From: Burkholderiales bacterium Ga0074133
Lineage (GTDB): Bacteria; Pseudomonadota; Gammaproteobacteria; Burkholderiales; Burkholderiaceae_C
DNA: 64,000 nucleotides
Assembly: GCA_001464865.1 (NCBI GenBank)
Contig: LNEG01000115.1
Coordinates: 1 to 64,000, forward strand
Direction: 5' to 3'
The position numbers and the translations under genes were made by a program. The notes below the pieces were generated by a model. It searched no databases, was not told where the DNA came from, and saw only the letters and a list, made by a program, of their open reading frames with translations. Shown here in pieces: positions 1 to 8,083 of the stretch. Each line of letters opens with the position of its first letter. Within the stretch, counting starts at the first letter, position 1.

Positions 1-1
1 C

Positions 2-694
2 GACATCACCGATGCATGGCTGCTCAAGGTGCTGGGCGAGCGCATGCGTCGCTACGACAAGGGTGGCGAGCAGTTCTACGACACCATCAGCGCGCTGCAC
101 AAGGCGGTGCGCGGCTCGGACCCGGACGCAGCGCTGTACTGGCTGGTGCGCATGCTCGACGGAGGCGCCGACCCGCGCTACATGGCCCGGCGGCTGGTGC
201 GCATGGCCAGCGAGGACATCGGCCTGGCCGACCCGCGCGCCCTGCGCCTGGCGCTGGATGCCACCGAGGTCTACGAGCGCCTGGGCAGCCCCGAGGGCGA
301 GCTGGCGCTGGCCGAATGCGTGGTTTACCTGGCAGTGGCACCCAAGTCGAACGCTGTGTACAAGGCCTACAACGCCGCCCGCGCGTGGGTGAAGCAGGAC
401 GGCACCCGGCCGGTGCCCATGCACCTGCGCAACGCACCGACAAAGCTCATGAAACAGCTCGACTACGGCAAGGGCTACCGCTACGCGCATGACGAGGAGG
501 GGGGCTTCGCAGCCGGCGAAAACTACCTCCCCGAGGGCATGCCAGCGCCTGGTTTCTACCAGCCCGTCGAACGCGGCATGGAAATCAAGATTGCACAGAA
601 ATTGCGTGAGCTGCAGGCACGCAATGCCCGCGCAGACACGGTGGCACCCGGGCTGGAGGGTGGCAGTAACGTCGCCGACAGCGCATCAGACTGA
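2..694 (+). CDS. rarA: Replication-associated recombination protein A, C-terminal part
   Basis: This is the 3' end of a gene that starts upstream of the window; about 230 residues are visible. RarA (MgsA) is a clamp-loader-like AAA+ ATPase that acts at stalled replication forks with RecA and SSB. The AAA+ core is outside the window. What is seen is the C-terminal region, with stretches typical of the family such as GGEQFYDTISALHKAVRGSD, MASEDIGLADPRAL and KSNAVYKAYNAA. The last 30 residues are loosely conserved and polar. The gene ends about 310 bp before livH. The name rests on these C-terminal motifs alone. Confidence 0.9.
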   Translation, partial: DITDAWLLKVLGERMRRYDKGGEQFYDTISALHKAVRGSDPDAALYWLVRMLDGGADPRYMARRLVRMASEDIGLADPRALRLALDATEVYERLGSPEGELALAECVVYLAVAPKSNAVYKAYNAARAWVKQDGTRPVPMHLRNAPTKLMKQLDYGKGYRYAHDEEGGFAAGENYLPEGMPAPGFYQPVERGMEIKIAQKLRELQARNARADTVAPGLEGGSNVADSASD

Positions 695-721
695 AACTCG
701 AGGCCGGTCGGTCAGCACGTT

Positions 722-736
722 ATGCCGATTCGGCAT
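722..736. repeat. Perfect 15-bp palindrome downstream of rarA
   Basis: The sequence ATGCCGA-T-TCGGCAT is a perfect inverted repeat with a one-base centre, 28 bp after the rarA stop. Its size fits a repressor operator, but no promoter element could be placed around it. The rest of the 309-bp rarA-livH gap holds a terminator-like hairpin and a TACAAT hexamer at 873-878 without a convincing -35 box. Confidence 0.35.
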
Positions 737-887
737 CGTGGGGGTAATAAGTTTGCACATCAATTATCCTGCTTGCATCACGCGGGCTTATGGATTGCGC
801 GGCGCACTGATGTGCCCAAAACCCGAGGGAAAACCCCGTCCGGCCTGCAATGGGCCACTTGGGCGTACTCGCTACAATTCCGACCAC

Positions 888-921
888 AAACCCGCACAGC
901 TGCACTTCTGGCGGGTTTTTT
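888..921 (+). terminator. Hairpin plus T-run between rarA and the liv operon
   Basis: An 8-bp stem (AAACCCGC paired with GCGGGTTT) with a 15-nt loop is followed by a run of T. It could terminate rarA transcription. Because a TACAAT hexamer lies only 10 bp upstream, it could instead sit in the 5' leader of the liv transcript and act as an attenuator; the sequence does not decide between these. Confidence 0.5.
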
Positions 922-1003
922 GCTAGATGGCAGTCGGGCCCACAAGGCTGTACCGATTCCGGTGCCTGAGCGGTGGGTACGTCACAAACGAAGGACTTCT
1001 CTT

Positions 1004-1933
1004 ATGGAAATTTTGCTGCAACAGATCATCAACGGTCTGGTACTGGGCAGCATGTATGCCTTGATAGCCTTGGGCTACACCATGGTGTACGGCATCATTC
1101 AACTGATCAACTTCGCCCACGGTGAAGTGCTGATGATCGGTGCGCTGACCAGCTGGAGCTGCATCGGGATGATGCAGGCAGCCATGCCCGGTGCGCCGGG
1201 CTGGACCATCCTGCTGCTGGCCACGATCATTGCCTGCGTGGTGGCTGCCGCGCTCAATTTCGTGATCGAGAAAGTGGCCTACCGCCCGCTGCGCAACAGC
1301 CCGCGGCTCGCACCGCTGATCACGGCCATCGGCATGTCGATCCTGCTGCAGACGCTGGCCATGATCATCTGGAAGCCCAACTACAAGCCCTATCCCACGA
1401 TGCTGCCCAGCGCACCGTTTGAGGTGGGTGGCGCCTACATCACCCCCACCCAGATCCTGATCCTGGGCGTGACCGCGGTGGCACTGGCTTCGCTGATGTA
1501 CCTGGTCAACCACACCAACCTGGGCCGCGCCATGCGCGCCACGGCAGAGAACCCTCGCGTCGCGTCGCTCATGGGCGTCAAGCCCGACATGGTGATCTCG
1601 GCCACCTTCATCATCGGTGCCGTCCTGGCGGCCATCGCCGGCATCATGTATGCGTCGAACTACGGTACCGCCCAACACACCATGGGCTTCCTGCCCGGAC
1701 TCAAAGCCTTCACGGCAGCCGTGTTCGGCGGCATCGGCAACCTGGCGGGCGCGGTGGTGGGCGGCATCCTGCTGGGCCTCATCGAAGCCATCGGCTCGGG
1801 CTACATCGGCACCCTCACGGGCGGCCTGCTGGGCAGCCATTACACCGACATCTTTGCGTTCATCGTGCTCATCATCATCCTGACGCTGCGCCCATCGGGC
1901 CTGCTGGGTGAGCGTGTAGCAGACCGTGCCTGA
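1004..1933 (+). CDS. livH: Branched-chain amino acid ABC transporter permease LivH
   Basis: Inner-membrane permease of a HAAT-family ABC importer for leucine, isoleucine, valine or related amino acids. The product is 309 residues, close to the 308 of E. coli LivH, and is almost entirely hydrophobic helices. Near the N-terminus it has YTMVYGIIQLINFAHGE, the conserved LivH segment. The reading frame is open further upstream, but the ATG at 1004 gives the family-typical start MEILLQQIINGL. It is first in livHMGF, 12 bp before livM. Substrate class is inferred from the family; the binding protein that sets specificity is not encoded nearby. Confidence 0.93.
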   Translation: MEILLQQIINGLVLGSMYALIALGYTMVYGIIQLINFAHGEVLMIGALTSWSCIGMMQAAMPGAPGWTILLLATIIACVVAAALNFVIEKVAYRPLRNSPRLAPLITAIGMSILLQTLAMIIWKPNYKPYPTMLPSAPFEVGGAYITPTQILILGVTAVALASLMYLVNHTNLGRAMRATAENPRVASLMGVKPDMVISATFIIGAVLAAIAGIMYASNYGTAQHTMGFLPGLKAFTAAVFGGIGNLAGAVVGGILLGLIEAIGSGYIGTLTGGLLGSHYTDIFAFIVLIIILTLRPSGLLGERVADRA

Positions 1934-1945
1934 GGAATTGCACAC

Positions 1946-3022
1946 ATGAAGAACACCAAAACCAACTGGATCCTCGGCGCCATCGCGCTGCTGGTGCTGC
2001 CGCTGATCCTGCAATCGTTTGGCAACGCCTGGGTGCGCATTGCCGACCTGGCACTGCTGTATGTGCTGCTGGCCCTGGGGCTGAACATCGTGGTCGGCTA
2101 TGCCGGTCTGCTGGACCTGGGCTACGTGGCGTTCTACGCCGTGGGTGCCTATCTGTTCGCGCTGATGGCATCGCCACACCTGGCGGACAACTTTGCGGCA
2201 TTTGCCGCCATGTTCCCCAACGGGTTGCACACGTCGCTATGGCTGGTCATACCGTTAGCGGCGCTCCTTGCGGCGTTTTTCGGGGCGCTGCTCGGTGCCC
2301 CCACGCTCAAGCTGCGGGGCGACTACCTGGCCATCGTGACGCTGGGCTTCGGCGAAATCATCCGCATTTTCCTGAACAACCTGGACCATCCCGTCAACCT
2401 GACCAATGGCCCCAAGGGCCTGGGCCAGATCGACTCGGTCACGATTTTCGGGCTGGATCTGGGCAAGCCACTGGAGCTGTTCGGCTTCAACATCAGCTCG
2501 GTCACGCTGTACTACTACCTGTTCCTGGTGCTGGTGGTGGTGTCGGTCATCATCTGCTACCGCCTGCAGGATTCCCGTATCGGCCGCGCCTGGATGGCCA
2601 TCCGCGAAGACGAGATCGCCGCCAAGGCCATGGGCATCAACACCCGCAACCTCAAGCTGCTGGCCTTCGGCATGGGCGCTTCGTTCGGTGGTGTTTCTGG
2701 CGCCATGTTCGGCGCGTTCCAGGGCTTTGTCTCGCCCGAGTCTTTCAGCCTGATGGAGTCGGTGATGATCGTTGCCATGGTGGTGCTGGGCGGCATCGGC
2801 CACATCCCCGGCGTGATTCTCGGTGCGGTGCTGCTGTCGGCCCTGCCTGAGGTTCTGCGATACGTGGCAGGCCCGCTGCAGGCCATGACGGATGGACGCC
2901 TTGACTCGGCCATCCTGCGCCAGCTGCTGATTGCGCTGGCCATGATCGTGATCATGCTGATGCGGCCGCGCGGCCTGTGGCCCGCGCCGGATCACGGCAA
3001 GAGCCTCACGCAGAAGACCTGA
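1946..3022 (+). CDS. livM: Branched-chain amino acid ABC transporter permease LivM
   Basis: Second inner-membrane permease of the liv importer, expected to pair with LivH. At 358 residues it lacks the long N-terminal extension of enterobacterial LivM (about 425) and resembles the shorter form common in betaproteobacteria. The central segment LRGDYLAIVTLGFGEIIRI is the conserved LivM signature, and REDEIAAKAMGINTRNLKLLA is the cytoplasmic loop that contacts the ATPases (written here as two family motifs). It follows livH after 12 bp and precedes livG by 20 bp, consistent with one transcript. Confidence 0.93.
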   Translation: MKNTKTNWILGAIALLVLPLILQSFGNAWVRIADLALLYVLLALGLNIVVGYAGLLDLGYVAFYAVGAYLFALMASPHLADNFAAFAAMFPNGLHTSLWLVIPLAALLAAFFGALLGAPTLKLRGDYLAIVTLGFGEIIRIFLNNLDHPVNLTNGPKGLGQIDSVTIFGLDLGKPLELFGFNISSVTLYYYLFLVLVVVSVIICYRLQDSRIGRAWMAIREDEIAAKAMGINTRNLKLLAFGMGASFGGVSGAMFGAFQGFVSPESFSLMESVMIVAMVVLGGIGHIPGVILGAVLLSALPEVLRYVAGPLQAMTDGRLDSAILRQLLIALAMIVIMLMRPRGLWPAPDHGKSLTQKT

Positions 3023-3042
3023 ACACCGCAGAAAGTTAGAAC

Positions 3043-3834
3043 ATGGCAGAGAACATCCAGAATCCGGCCGACGTGGTGCTGCGGGTATCGGGCATTTCCA
3101 AGCGATTTGGGGGCCTGCAGGCCCTGTCCGATGTGGGCATCACCATCGAGCGAGGCCAGGTGTACGGCCTGATCGGGCCGAACGGCGCCGGCAAGACAAC
3201 CTTTTTCAATGTGATCACGGGGCTGTACACGCCCGACAGCGGCAAGTTCGAGCTCGCCGGCAAGCCCTATGAGCCTACGGCCGTTCACGAAGTGGCCAAG
3301 GCAGGTATTGCCCGAACCTTCCAGAACATCCGGCTGTTTGCCGAAATGACCGCCCTTGAGAACGTGATGGTGGGTCGCCACATCCGTACCAAGTCGGGCC
3401 TGCTGGGCGCCATCCTGCGCACCAAGGGCTTCAAGGAGGAAGAGGCCGCCATCGCCAAGCGCGCGCAGGAACTGCTCGACTACGTGGGCATTGGCAAGTT
3501 TGCCGACTACAAGGCGCGTACGCTCAGCTATGGCGACCAGCGTCGCCTTGAAATCGCTCGCGCCCTGGCGACGGACCCGCAGCTCATCGCGCTGGACGAG
3601 CCCGCAGCCGGCATGAACGCCACCGAAAAAGTCTTGCTGCGCGAGCTGATCGACCGTATCCGCAAGGACAACCGCACCATCTTGCTGATCGAGCATGACG
3701 TGAAGCTCGTGATGGGCCTGTGCGACCGCGTGACGGTGCTCGACTACGGCAAGCAGATCGCCGAAGGCACGCCTGCGACCGTACAGAAGAACGAAAAAGT
3801 GATTGAGGCCTATCTGGGCACCGGAGGACATTGA
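3043..3834 (+). CDS. livG: Branched-chain amino acid ABC transporter ATPase LivG
   Basis: Cytoplasmic ATP-binding subunit of the liv importer, 263 residues, which is normal for LivG. Walker A is GPNGAGKTT at residues 45-53. The ABC signature region reads LSYGDQRRLEIARAL, the Walker B region LIALDEPAAGMN, and the switch histidine lies in LLIEHDVKLVMG. The extended C-terminus is typical of LivG as opposed to LivF. Its stop lies 3 bp before the ATG of livF, so the two ATPases are probably translationally coupled and form a heterodimer. Confidence 0.94.
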   Translation: MAENIQNPADVVLRVSGISKRFGGLQALSDVGITIERGQVYGLIGPNGAGKTTFFNVITGLYTPDSGKFELAGKPYEPTAVHEVAKAGIARTFQNIRLFAEMTALENVMVGRHIRTKSGLLGAILRTKGFKEEEAAIAKRAQELLDYVGIGKFADYKARTLSYGDQRRLEIARALATDPQLIALDEPAAGMNATEKVLLRELIDRIRKDNRTILLIEHDVKLVMGLCDRVTVLDYGKQIAEGTPATVQKNEKVIEAYLGTGGH

Positions 3835-3836
3835 GA

Positions 3837-4565
3837 ATGGCCGAAAAAACCAACAAGGTACTGCTGCAGGTCAAGGGTCTGAAAGTGGCCTATGGCGGTA
3901 TCCAGGCCGTCAAGGGCGTGGACTTCGAAGTGCGCGAGGGTGAACTGGTTTCCCTGATCGGCTCCAACGGCGCTGGCAAGACCACCACCATGAAGGCCAT
4001 CACCGGCACGCTGGGGATGAACGACGGGGACATCCTGTACATGGGCCAGAGCATCAAGGGCAAGGGCGCCTGGGACCTGGTCAAGCAAGGGCTGGTGATG
4101 GTGCCGGAAGGCCGCGGTGTGTTCGCTCGCATGACCATCACCGAAAACCTGCAGATGGGCGCCTACACGCGCCGAGACAAGGCGGGCATCGTGGCCGACA
4201 TCGAGAAGATGTTCACCATCTTCCCGCGCCTGCGCGAGCGCAAGGATCAGCTGGCCGGCACCATGTCGGGCGGTGAACAGCAGATGCTTGCCATGGGCCG
4301 CGCGCTGATGAGCCAGCCCAAGGTGTTGCTGCTGGATGAGCCTTCGATGGGCCTGTCGCCCATCATGGTGGACAAGATCTTCGAAGTGGTGCGTGACGTG
4401 TACGCCCTCGGCGTGACGGTGCTGCTTGTCGAGCAAAATGCCAGCCGCGCGCTGGCCATTGCCGACCGAGGCTACGTGATGGAGTCGGGCCTGATCACCA
4501 TGACTGGCCCGGGCAACGACCTGCTCAACGATCCCAAGGTTCGCGCCGCTTACCTGGGCGAGTGA
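3837..4565 (+). CDS. livF: Branched-chain amino acid ABC transporter ATPase LivF
   Basis: Second ATPase of the liv importer, 242 residues. It has Walker A GSNGAGKTT, signature MSGGEQQMLAMGRAL and Walker B VLLLDEPSMGLSP. A TTG at 3831 is also in frame and would overlap livG, but the ATG at 3837 is preferred because GGAGG at 3823-3827 sits 9 bp upstream of it. Last gene of livHMGF; a strong terminator follows about 90 bp later. No LivJ/LivK-type binding protein is present in the operon. Confidence 0.93.
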   Translation: MAEKTNKVLLQVKGLKVAYGGIQAVKGVDFEVREGELVSLIGSNGAGKTTTMKAITGTLGMNDGDILYMGQSIKGKGAWDLVKQGLVMVPEGRGVFARMTITENLQMGAYTRRDKAGIVADIEKMFTIFPRLRERKDQLAGTMSGGEQQMLAMGRALMSQPKVLLLDEPSMGLSPIMVDKIFEVVRDVYALGVTVLLVEQNASRALAIADRGYVMESGLITMTGPGNDLLNDPKVRAAYLGE

Positions 4566-4653
4566 GAAGACGGGGCAGGGGGCGCTTTCAGTTTCCGCGG
4601 CCTTGGCTGCAGGCGGCGCCTTCGGCTTCGTTCCCACGTCAGAAGCGCTCAGC

Positions 4654-4690
4654 AAAAAGCCGCACAGCGAGTACGCCGTGCGGCTTTTTT
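4654..4690. terminator. Bidirectional rho-independent terminator between livF and an OMP gene
   Basis: A 12-bp perfect stem (AAAAAGCCGCAC with GTGCGGCTTTTT) with a 12-nt loop has an A-run on one side and a T-run on the other. It lies between the convergent livF and outer-membrane protein genes and can serve both. Confidence 0.85.
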
Positions 4691-4767
4691 TACGGACTGG
4701 CGACACACCGGCGGAGGCCGTTTGGCGCTCCCTGCCGCGCTGCGTTGCCAAGTATCTGCTGCCGCGG

Positions 4768-5394
4768 TCAGTACCGGTACTGCACACCCAGTGTGGTCAG
4801 GTCCACGTTCGACTTGCCGTCGACAAAACGCACCTTGTGGCGTTCCCACTCCAGCACTGCCGCCCAGCTCTCATTGAACGCCCAGCGCACACCAGCGCCG
4901 TAGCTCAGGCCGAATCCGCTTTCACTGCCGGTGGCTACATCAAATCCTGAAAATCCCGATGTGCGGGTGCGGCTGTAGGTGGTGCCCAGCTTGCCGAATA
5001 CATCGAACTGCTCAGTCAATGGAGCGCGGGCCACCAGACTCAGGTTGAGGCCCTGGGCGCGCGACGTTCCGCCAATGCGGTCGGCCCTGCCCGCGTTGAG
5101 ATAGCCCAGCTCAACCCCGAAGTTCGGATGAAAGTACCCGCCGGTGTAGATCTTGACGGCCTGGTCCGAATCATCGGTCGGAAAGCCGCCGGTGCCGGAG
5201 CGCAGGTCGTACTTGGACTGTCCGGCGCTGACGCCCACGTAGCCTTGCTGTGTGTATGGCAGGAACGAATCCCGCGGGCCATTGGCCGACATCGTATTGT
5301 TGCTGGTGGTGCCCTGCTGAGTCTGTGCGCTGGCCACGCTGCAGGCTGCAGCGGCGAGCGCTGCACAGGAAAAGGCGCGAATCATGGGATTCAT
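4768..5394 (-). CDS. OmpA/OmpW-like outer-membrane beta-barrel protein
   Basis: The product is 208 residues with a clear Sec signal peptide (MNPMIRAFSCAALAAAACS, cleavage near ASA-QTQ). The mature part alternates polar and hydrophobic residues as in an 8-stranded barrel: GYVGVSAGQSKYDL, FGVELGYLNAGRA, WAAVLEWERHKVRF. It ends in VQYRY, an aromatic C-terminal signature for insertion by the BAM machinery. The ATG at 5394 was preferred over one at 5403 because AGGA lies about 9 bp upstream of it and overlaps the earlier codon. Function beyond a small porin-like or structural barrel cannot be read. It converges on livF. Confidence 0.8.
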   Translation of the reverse strand: MNPMIRAFSCAALAAAACSVASAQTQQGTTSNNTMSANGPRDSFLPYTQQGYVGVSAGQSKYDLRSGTGGFPTDDSDQAVKIYTGGYFHPNFGVELGYLNAGRADRIGGTSRAQGLNLSLVARAPLTEQFDVFGKLGTTYSRTRTSGFSGFDVATGSESGFGLSYGAGVRWAFNESWAAVLEWERHKVRFVDGKSNVDLTTLGVQYRY

Positions 5395-5623
5395 GGAAAC
5401 CATCCTTGGTAGTGGTGTGGTGGGGTCAGAGGTATGCGGGCGCCTGGTGGGGGCCAGGACTGCCCGGGCCCGCCAAGCCAATGTAGGTGCCAGCGCGGAA
5501 GGCCTGTGTGGGCCTTCGCAGCCGCCCTCTGTAGGACTCGCCTTGCGTGCAACGGCTAGGTTGGCGAGCCTGCCGCCGGTATCGCACGGTTAAACTCGTG
5601 CCCTGTCATTTGTTTCAGTGATG

Positions 5624-5650
5624 TGACAATTCCATGTCAATCCCGTGTCT
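5624..5650 (+). promoter_or_regulatory. Pho-box-like array upstream of the pit operon
   Basis: Three TGTCA-like pentamers recur at exactly 11-bp spacing: TGACA at 5624, TGTCA at 5635 and TGTCT at 5646. An extra CTGTCAT lies at 5603, out of phase. The PhoB-binding Pho box consists of CTGTCAT-type units repeated every 11 bp, and the next gene begins 115 bp downstream of the array. I saw nothing else notable in the 370-bp gap except a short GC hairpin near 5499-5518. Confidence 0.4.
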
Positions 5651-5764
5651 TTGGCGGGTCTGTCGTGCTGTCGCACCACCCGGTTGCCTCCTTCCGTCAC
5701 GCGCCTTCGGCAGTCGAGGCGGCAGGCAGCTGGCTAATTCGCCTAGCGTTGATCAGGAGTCCGC

Positions 5765-6412
5765 ATGTTTTTTGGAAAGTTGTTGCCCCGCGAGGGCAAT
5801 TTTTTCGAGATGTTCAATCAGCATGCCGACCGCATCGTTGAGGCGGCCCGTGCGTTCTCGCAGCTGGTGGCCAACTACAACGATCCGCACCTGCGTGACA
5901 AGTACAACCAGGACGTGGACAACGCCGAGCGCGCCGCAGACCGCGTCACGCACGAGGTGAACAAGGCGATTCACAAGACCTTCATCACGCCCATCGACCG
6001 CGAGCAGATCCACGCGCTGATCAACACCATGGACGATGTGGCCGACCTGATCCAGGACTCGGCCGAAACGATGGCGCTGTACGACGTGCGCCACATGACG
6101 GAGGAAATCACGCGCCTGACGGACCTCAGCGTGAAGTGTTGCGAGCGTGTGCGCGATGCCGTCAAGCTGCTCGACAAGATCGCCGACCCGGCAGTGGCCG
6201 AAGCTGCACTCAAGACCTGCGAAGAGATCGACAAGCTGGAATCGGACGCGGACCGCGTGATGCGCAGCGCCATGAGCAAGCTGTTCCGCGAAGAGCCTGA
6301 TGTGCGGGAGGTGATCAAGCTCAAGGCCATCTACGAGCTGCTGGAGACGATCACCGACAAGTGCGAGGACGTCGCCAACTGCATCGAGGGCATCGTCCTC
6401 GAGAACTCCTGA
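5765..6412 (+). CDS. DUF47 family Pit accessory protein (PhoU-like)
   Basis: A 215-residue, entirely helical and charged cytoplasmic protein of the DUF47 (TIGR00153) family, distantly related to PhoU. Members are encoded beside Pit transporters and are thought to modulate them. Characteristic stretches are MFFGKLLPREGNFFEMFNQH at the N-terminus, FITPIDREQIHALINTMDDV in the middle and ETITDKCEDVANCIEGIVLE at the end. AGGAG lies just upstream of the ATG. The gene is 19 bp before pit and surely cotranscribed; a Pho-box-like array upstream suggests phosphate control. Confidence 0.92.
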   Translation: MFFGKLLPREGNFFEMFNQHADRIVEAARAFSQLVANYNDPHLRDKYNQDVDNAERAADRVTHEVNKAIHKTFITPIDREQIHALINTMDDVADLIQDSAETMALYDVRHMTEEITRLTDLSVKCCERVRDAVKLLDKIADPAVAEAALKTCEEIDKLESDADRVMRSAMSKLFREEPDVREVIKLKAIYELLETITDKCEDVANCIEGIVLENS

Positions 6413-6431
6413 TCTGCCGGGCGAAGCAAGC

Positions 6432-7442
6432 ATGGAAACCGCACAGACGGCCCTGTGGATCGTGGTGATGCTGGTGGCGCTGGCGCTCCTGTTCGACTTC
6501 ATGAACGGGTTTCACGATGCCGCCAACTCGATTGCCACCGTGGTCTCCACGGGCGTGCTCAAGCCGGCCCAGGCCGTGCTTTTTGCTGCCTTCTTCAACT
6601 TCGTGGCGATTTTTGTGTTCCACCTGAGCGTGGCCGCCACCGTTGGCAAGGGCATCGTACAGCCCGGCGTGGTGGACACCCATGTGGTATTTGGCGCTCT
6701 GGTTGGAGCGATCACCTGGAACGTGATCACCTGGTATTACGGCATTCCCAGCAGCTCGTCGCACGCGCTGATCGGCGGGATCGTCGGTGCCGTGATCGCC
6801 AAGGCGGGCGCCGGTGCGCTGGTGTCCACGGGCATCCTCAAGACGGTGGCGTTCATCTTTGTGTCGCCGCTGCTGGGGTTTGCGCTGGGCTCCCTGATGA
6901 TGCTGGCGGTGGCCTGGATGTTCAGGCGCTCACGGCCGAGCCGCGTGGACAAATGGTTCAGGCGTCTGCAACTGGTCTCGGCCGGGGCTTACAGCCTCGG
7001 GCATGGCGGTAACGACGCGCAAAAGACCATCGGCATCATCTGGCTCCTTTTGATCGCTACCGGCTACACGGCTGCATCCGACGCTTCGCCTCCGACGTGG
7101 ACCATCGTGAGCTGTTACCTGGCCATCGGCCTGGGCACCATGTTTGGTGGCTGGCGCATCGTCAAGACCATGGGGCAGAAGATCACCAAGCTCAAGCCGG
7201 TGGGCGGGTTCTGCGCTGAAACGGGCGGCGCACTGACGCTGTTCCTGGCGACCACCCTGGGCATTCCGGTGTCGACCACGCATACCATTACCGGCGCCAT
7301 CGTTGGTGTTGGCTCGACCCAGCGGGCCAGTGCGGTGCGCTGGGGGGTCGCGGGCAATATCGTGTGGGCGTGGGTTCTCACCATCCCCGCCAGTGCGTTT
7401 GTGGCGGCCGTGGGGTACTGGCTCAGCCTTGCCATCTTCTGA
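6432..7442 (+). CDS. pit: PiT-family inorganic phosphate transporter
   Basis: Integral membrane phosphate permease of the PiT family (SLC20 relatives), 336 residues with about 10 hydrophobic segments. It is the short bacterial type. Both signature repeats are present: GFHDAANSIATVVSTG near the N-terminus and LGHGGNDAQKTIGII in the middle, plus SSSHALIGG and TTHTITGAIVGVG. Transport is expected to be ion-coupled, with a metal-phosphate complex as substrate in some members. It forms an operon with the DUF47 gene and ends shortly before a dispersed repeat and a strong terminator. Confidence 0.93.
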   Translation: METAQTALWIVVMLVALALLFDFMNGFHDAANSIATVVSTGVLKPAQAVLFAAFFNFVAIFVFHLSVAATVGKGIVQPGVVDTHVVFGALVGAITWNVITWYYGIPSSSSHALIGGIVGAVIAKAGAGALVSTGILKTVAFIFVSPLLGFALGSLMMLAVAWMFRRSRPSRVDKWFRRLQLVSAGAYSLGHGGNDAQKTIGIIWLLLIATGYTAASDASPPTWTIVSCYLAIGLGTMFGGWRIVKTMGQKITKLKPVGGFCAETGGALTLFLATTLGIPVSTTHTITGAIVGVGSTQRASAVRWGVAGNIVWAWVLTIPASAFVAAVGYWLSLAIF

Positions 7443-7467
7443 TGGTTGAACCCGGTGTTTCTGGTGA

Positions 7468-7525
7468 TTTTGCTATTTTATTAATAGCTATCAGGCATTG
7501 ATTGACAAGGGCTAGAGGGCAATAA
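7468..7525. repeat. Comamonadaceae-type small palindromic repeat, copy 1
   Basis: AT-rich intergenic element with the core TGCTATTTTATTAATAGCTA followed by a degenerate second palindrome and GGGCTAGAGGGC. Related copies occur at 43424-43477, 51728-51770 (opposite orientation), 54483-54546 and inside the UvrD-type gene at 27990-28060. Its low GC stands out sharply from the surroundings. Confidence 0.7.
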
Positions 7526-7560
7526 CGCCATATTTCAGTGCCCAGGCGGCCAAAAGACCA

Positions 7561-7591
7561 AAAAAAGGGACGCTAGCCGCGTCCTTTTTTT
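7561..7591. terminator. Terminator after pit
   Basis: The stem GGACGC-tagcc-GCGTCC is flanked by A6 and T7 runs, so it can act on both strands. It serves the convergent pit and TM2-protein genes. Confidence 0.85.
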
Positions 7592-7621
7592 GTTTGCGCA
7601 CGGCCCAGGCGGGCCGGCCGA

Positions 7622-8083
7622 TCACTGCGAAATCTTGCGTGCCTCTTCGATCTGGTATTCAAAATAGCGCTGAAAGCTGAAGGCAATGCTGGCCATCAGC
7701 ACCGCAGTGCCCATCATGAGCGACACAACGATGGCGCCTACCGTGATCCAGTTGGTGCGCCCAGGTGCTGCATCCAGGGGAGCCGACGGGTTGTAGCGTG
7801 CGTTCCACTTTTCCGGCGTCATCAGTGCATACAGGATGCCGCGCAGTGCACAGCCGGCGATGGTGAAGCCCAGGAAGGGAATCAGCATCCAGCTGAAGTG
7901 GTCGTCCTGGCCCCACTGCTGCACGCGCTGGATGCCGTACACGCCGAGCGCTGTCGGTATGGGCAGCAACCAGCCGAGCATGTCGCCTGCACCGTGAAGG
8001 TAAAAGCGGTGCAGGCCCAGCGGGCCTCCGATGAAAGCAAGCCAGGCGGCGACGGTTTTGTTTTTCATGGTGCCGATTGTCAT
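7622..8083 (-). CDS. TM2-domain-like small membrane protein
   Basis: About 150 residues with roughly four hydrophobic segments. The N-terminal block KNKTVAAWLAFIGGPLGLHR followed by FYLHGAGDMLGW matches the TM2 domain pattern (paired helices with a short conserved turn). The C-terminal third has one further helix and a charged tail. The start used, ATG at 8083, overlaps the stop of the upstream acetyltransferase gene in an ATGA arrangement, suggesting translational coupling. An ATG at 8068 (MKNKT) is an alternative. No specific function is known for this type of TM2 protein. Confidence 0.75.
   Translation of the reverse strand: MTIGTMKNKTVAAWLAFIGGPLGLHRFYLHGAGDMLGWLLPIPTALGVYGIQRVQQWGQDDHFSWMLIPFLGFTIAGCALRGILYALMTPEKWNARYNPSAPLDAAPGRTNWITVGAIVVSLMMGTAVLMASIAFSFQRYFEYQIEEARKISQ

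Noticed and set aside
923..2230. 435-codon minus-strand frame over livH and livM
   Set aside because: His/Gln/Asp-rich antisense translation of membrane permease genes, without a start signal.
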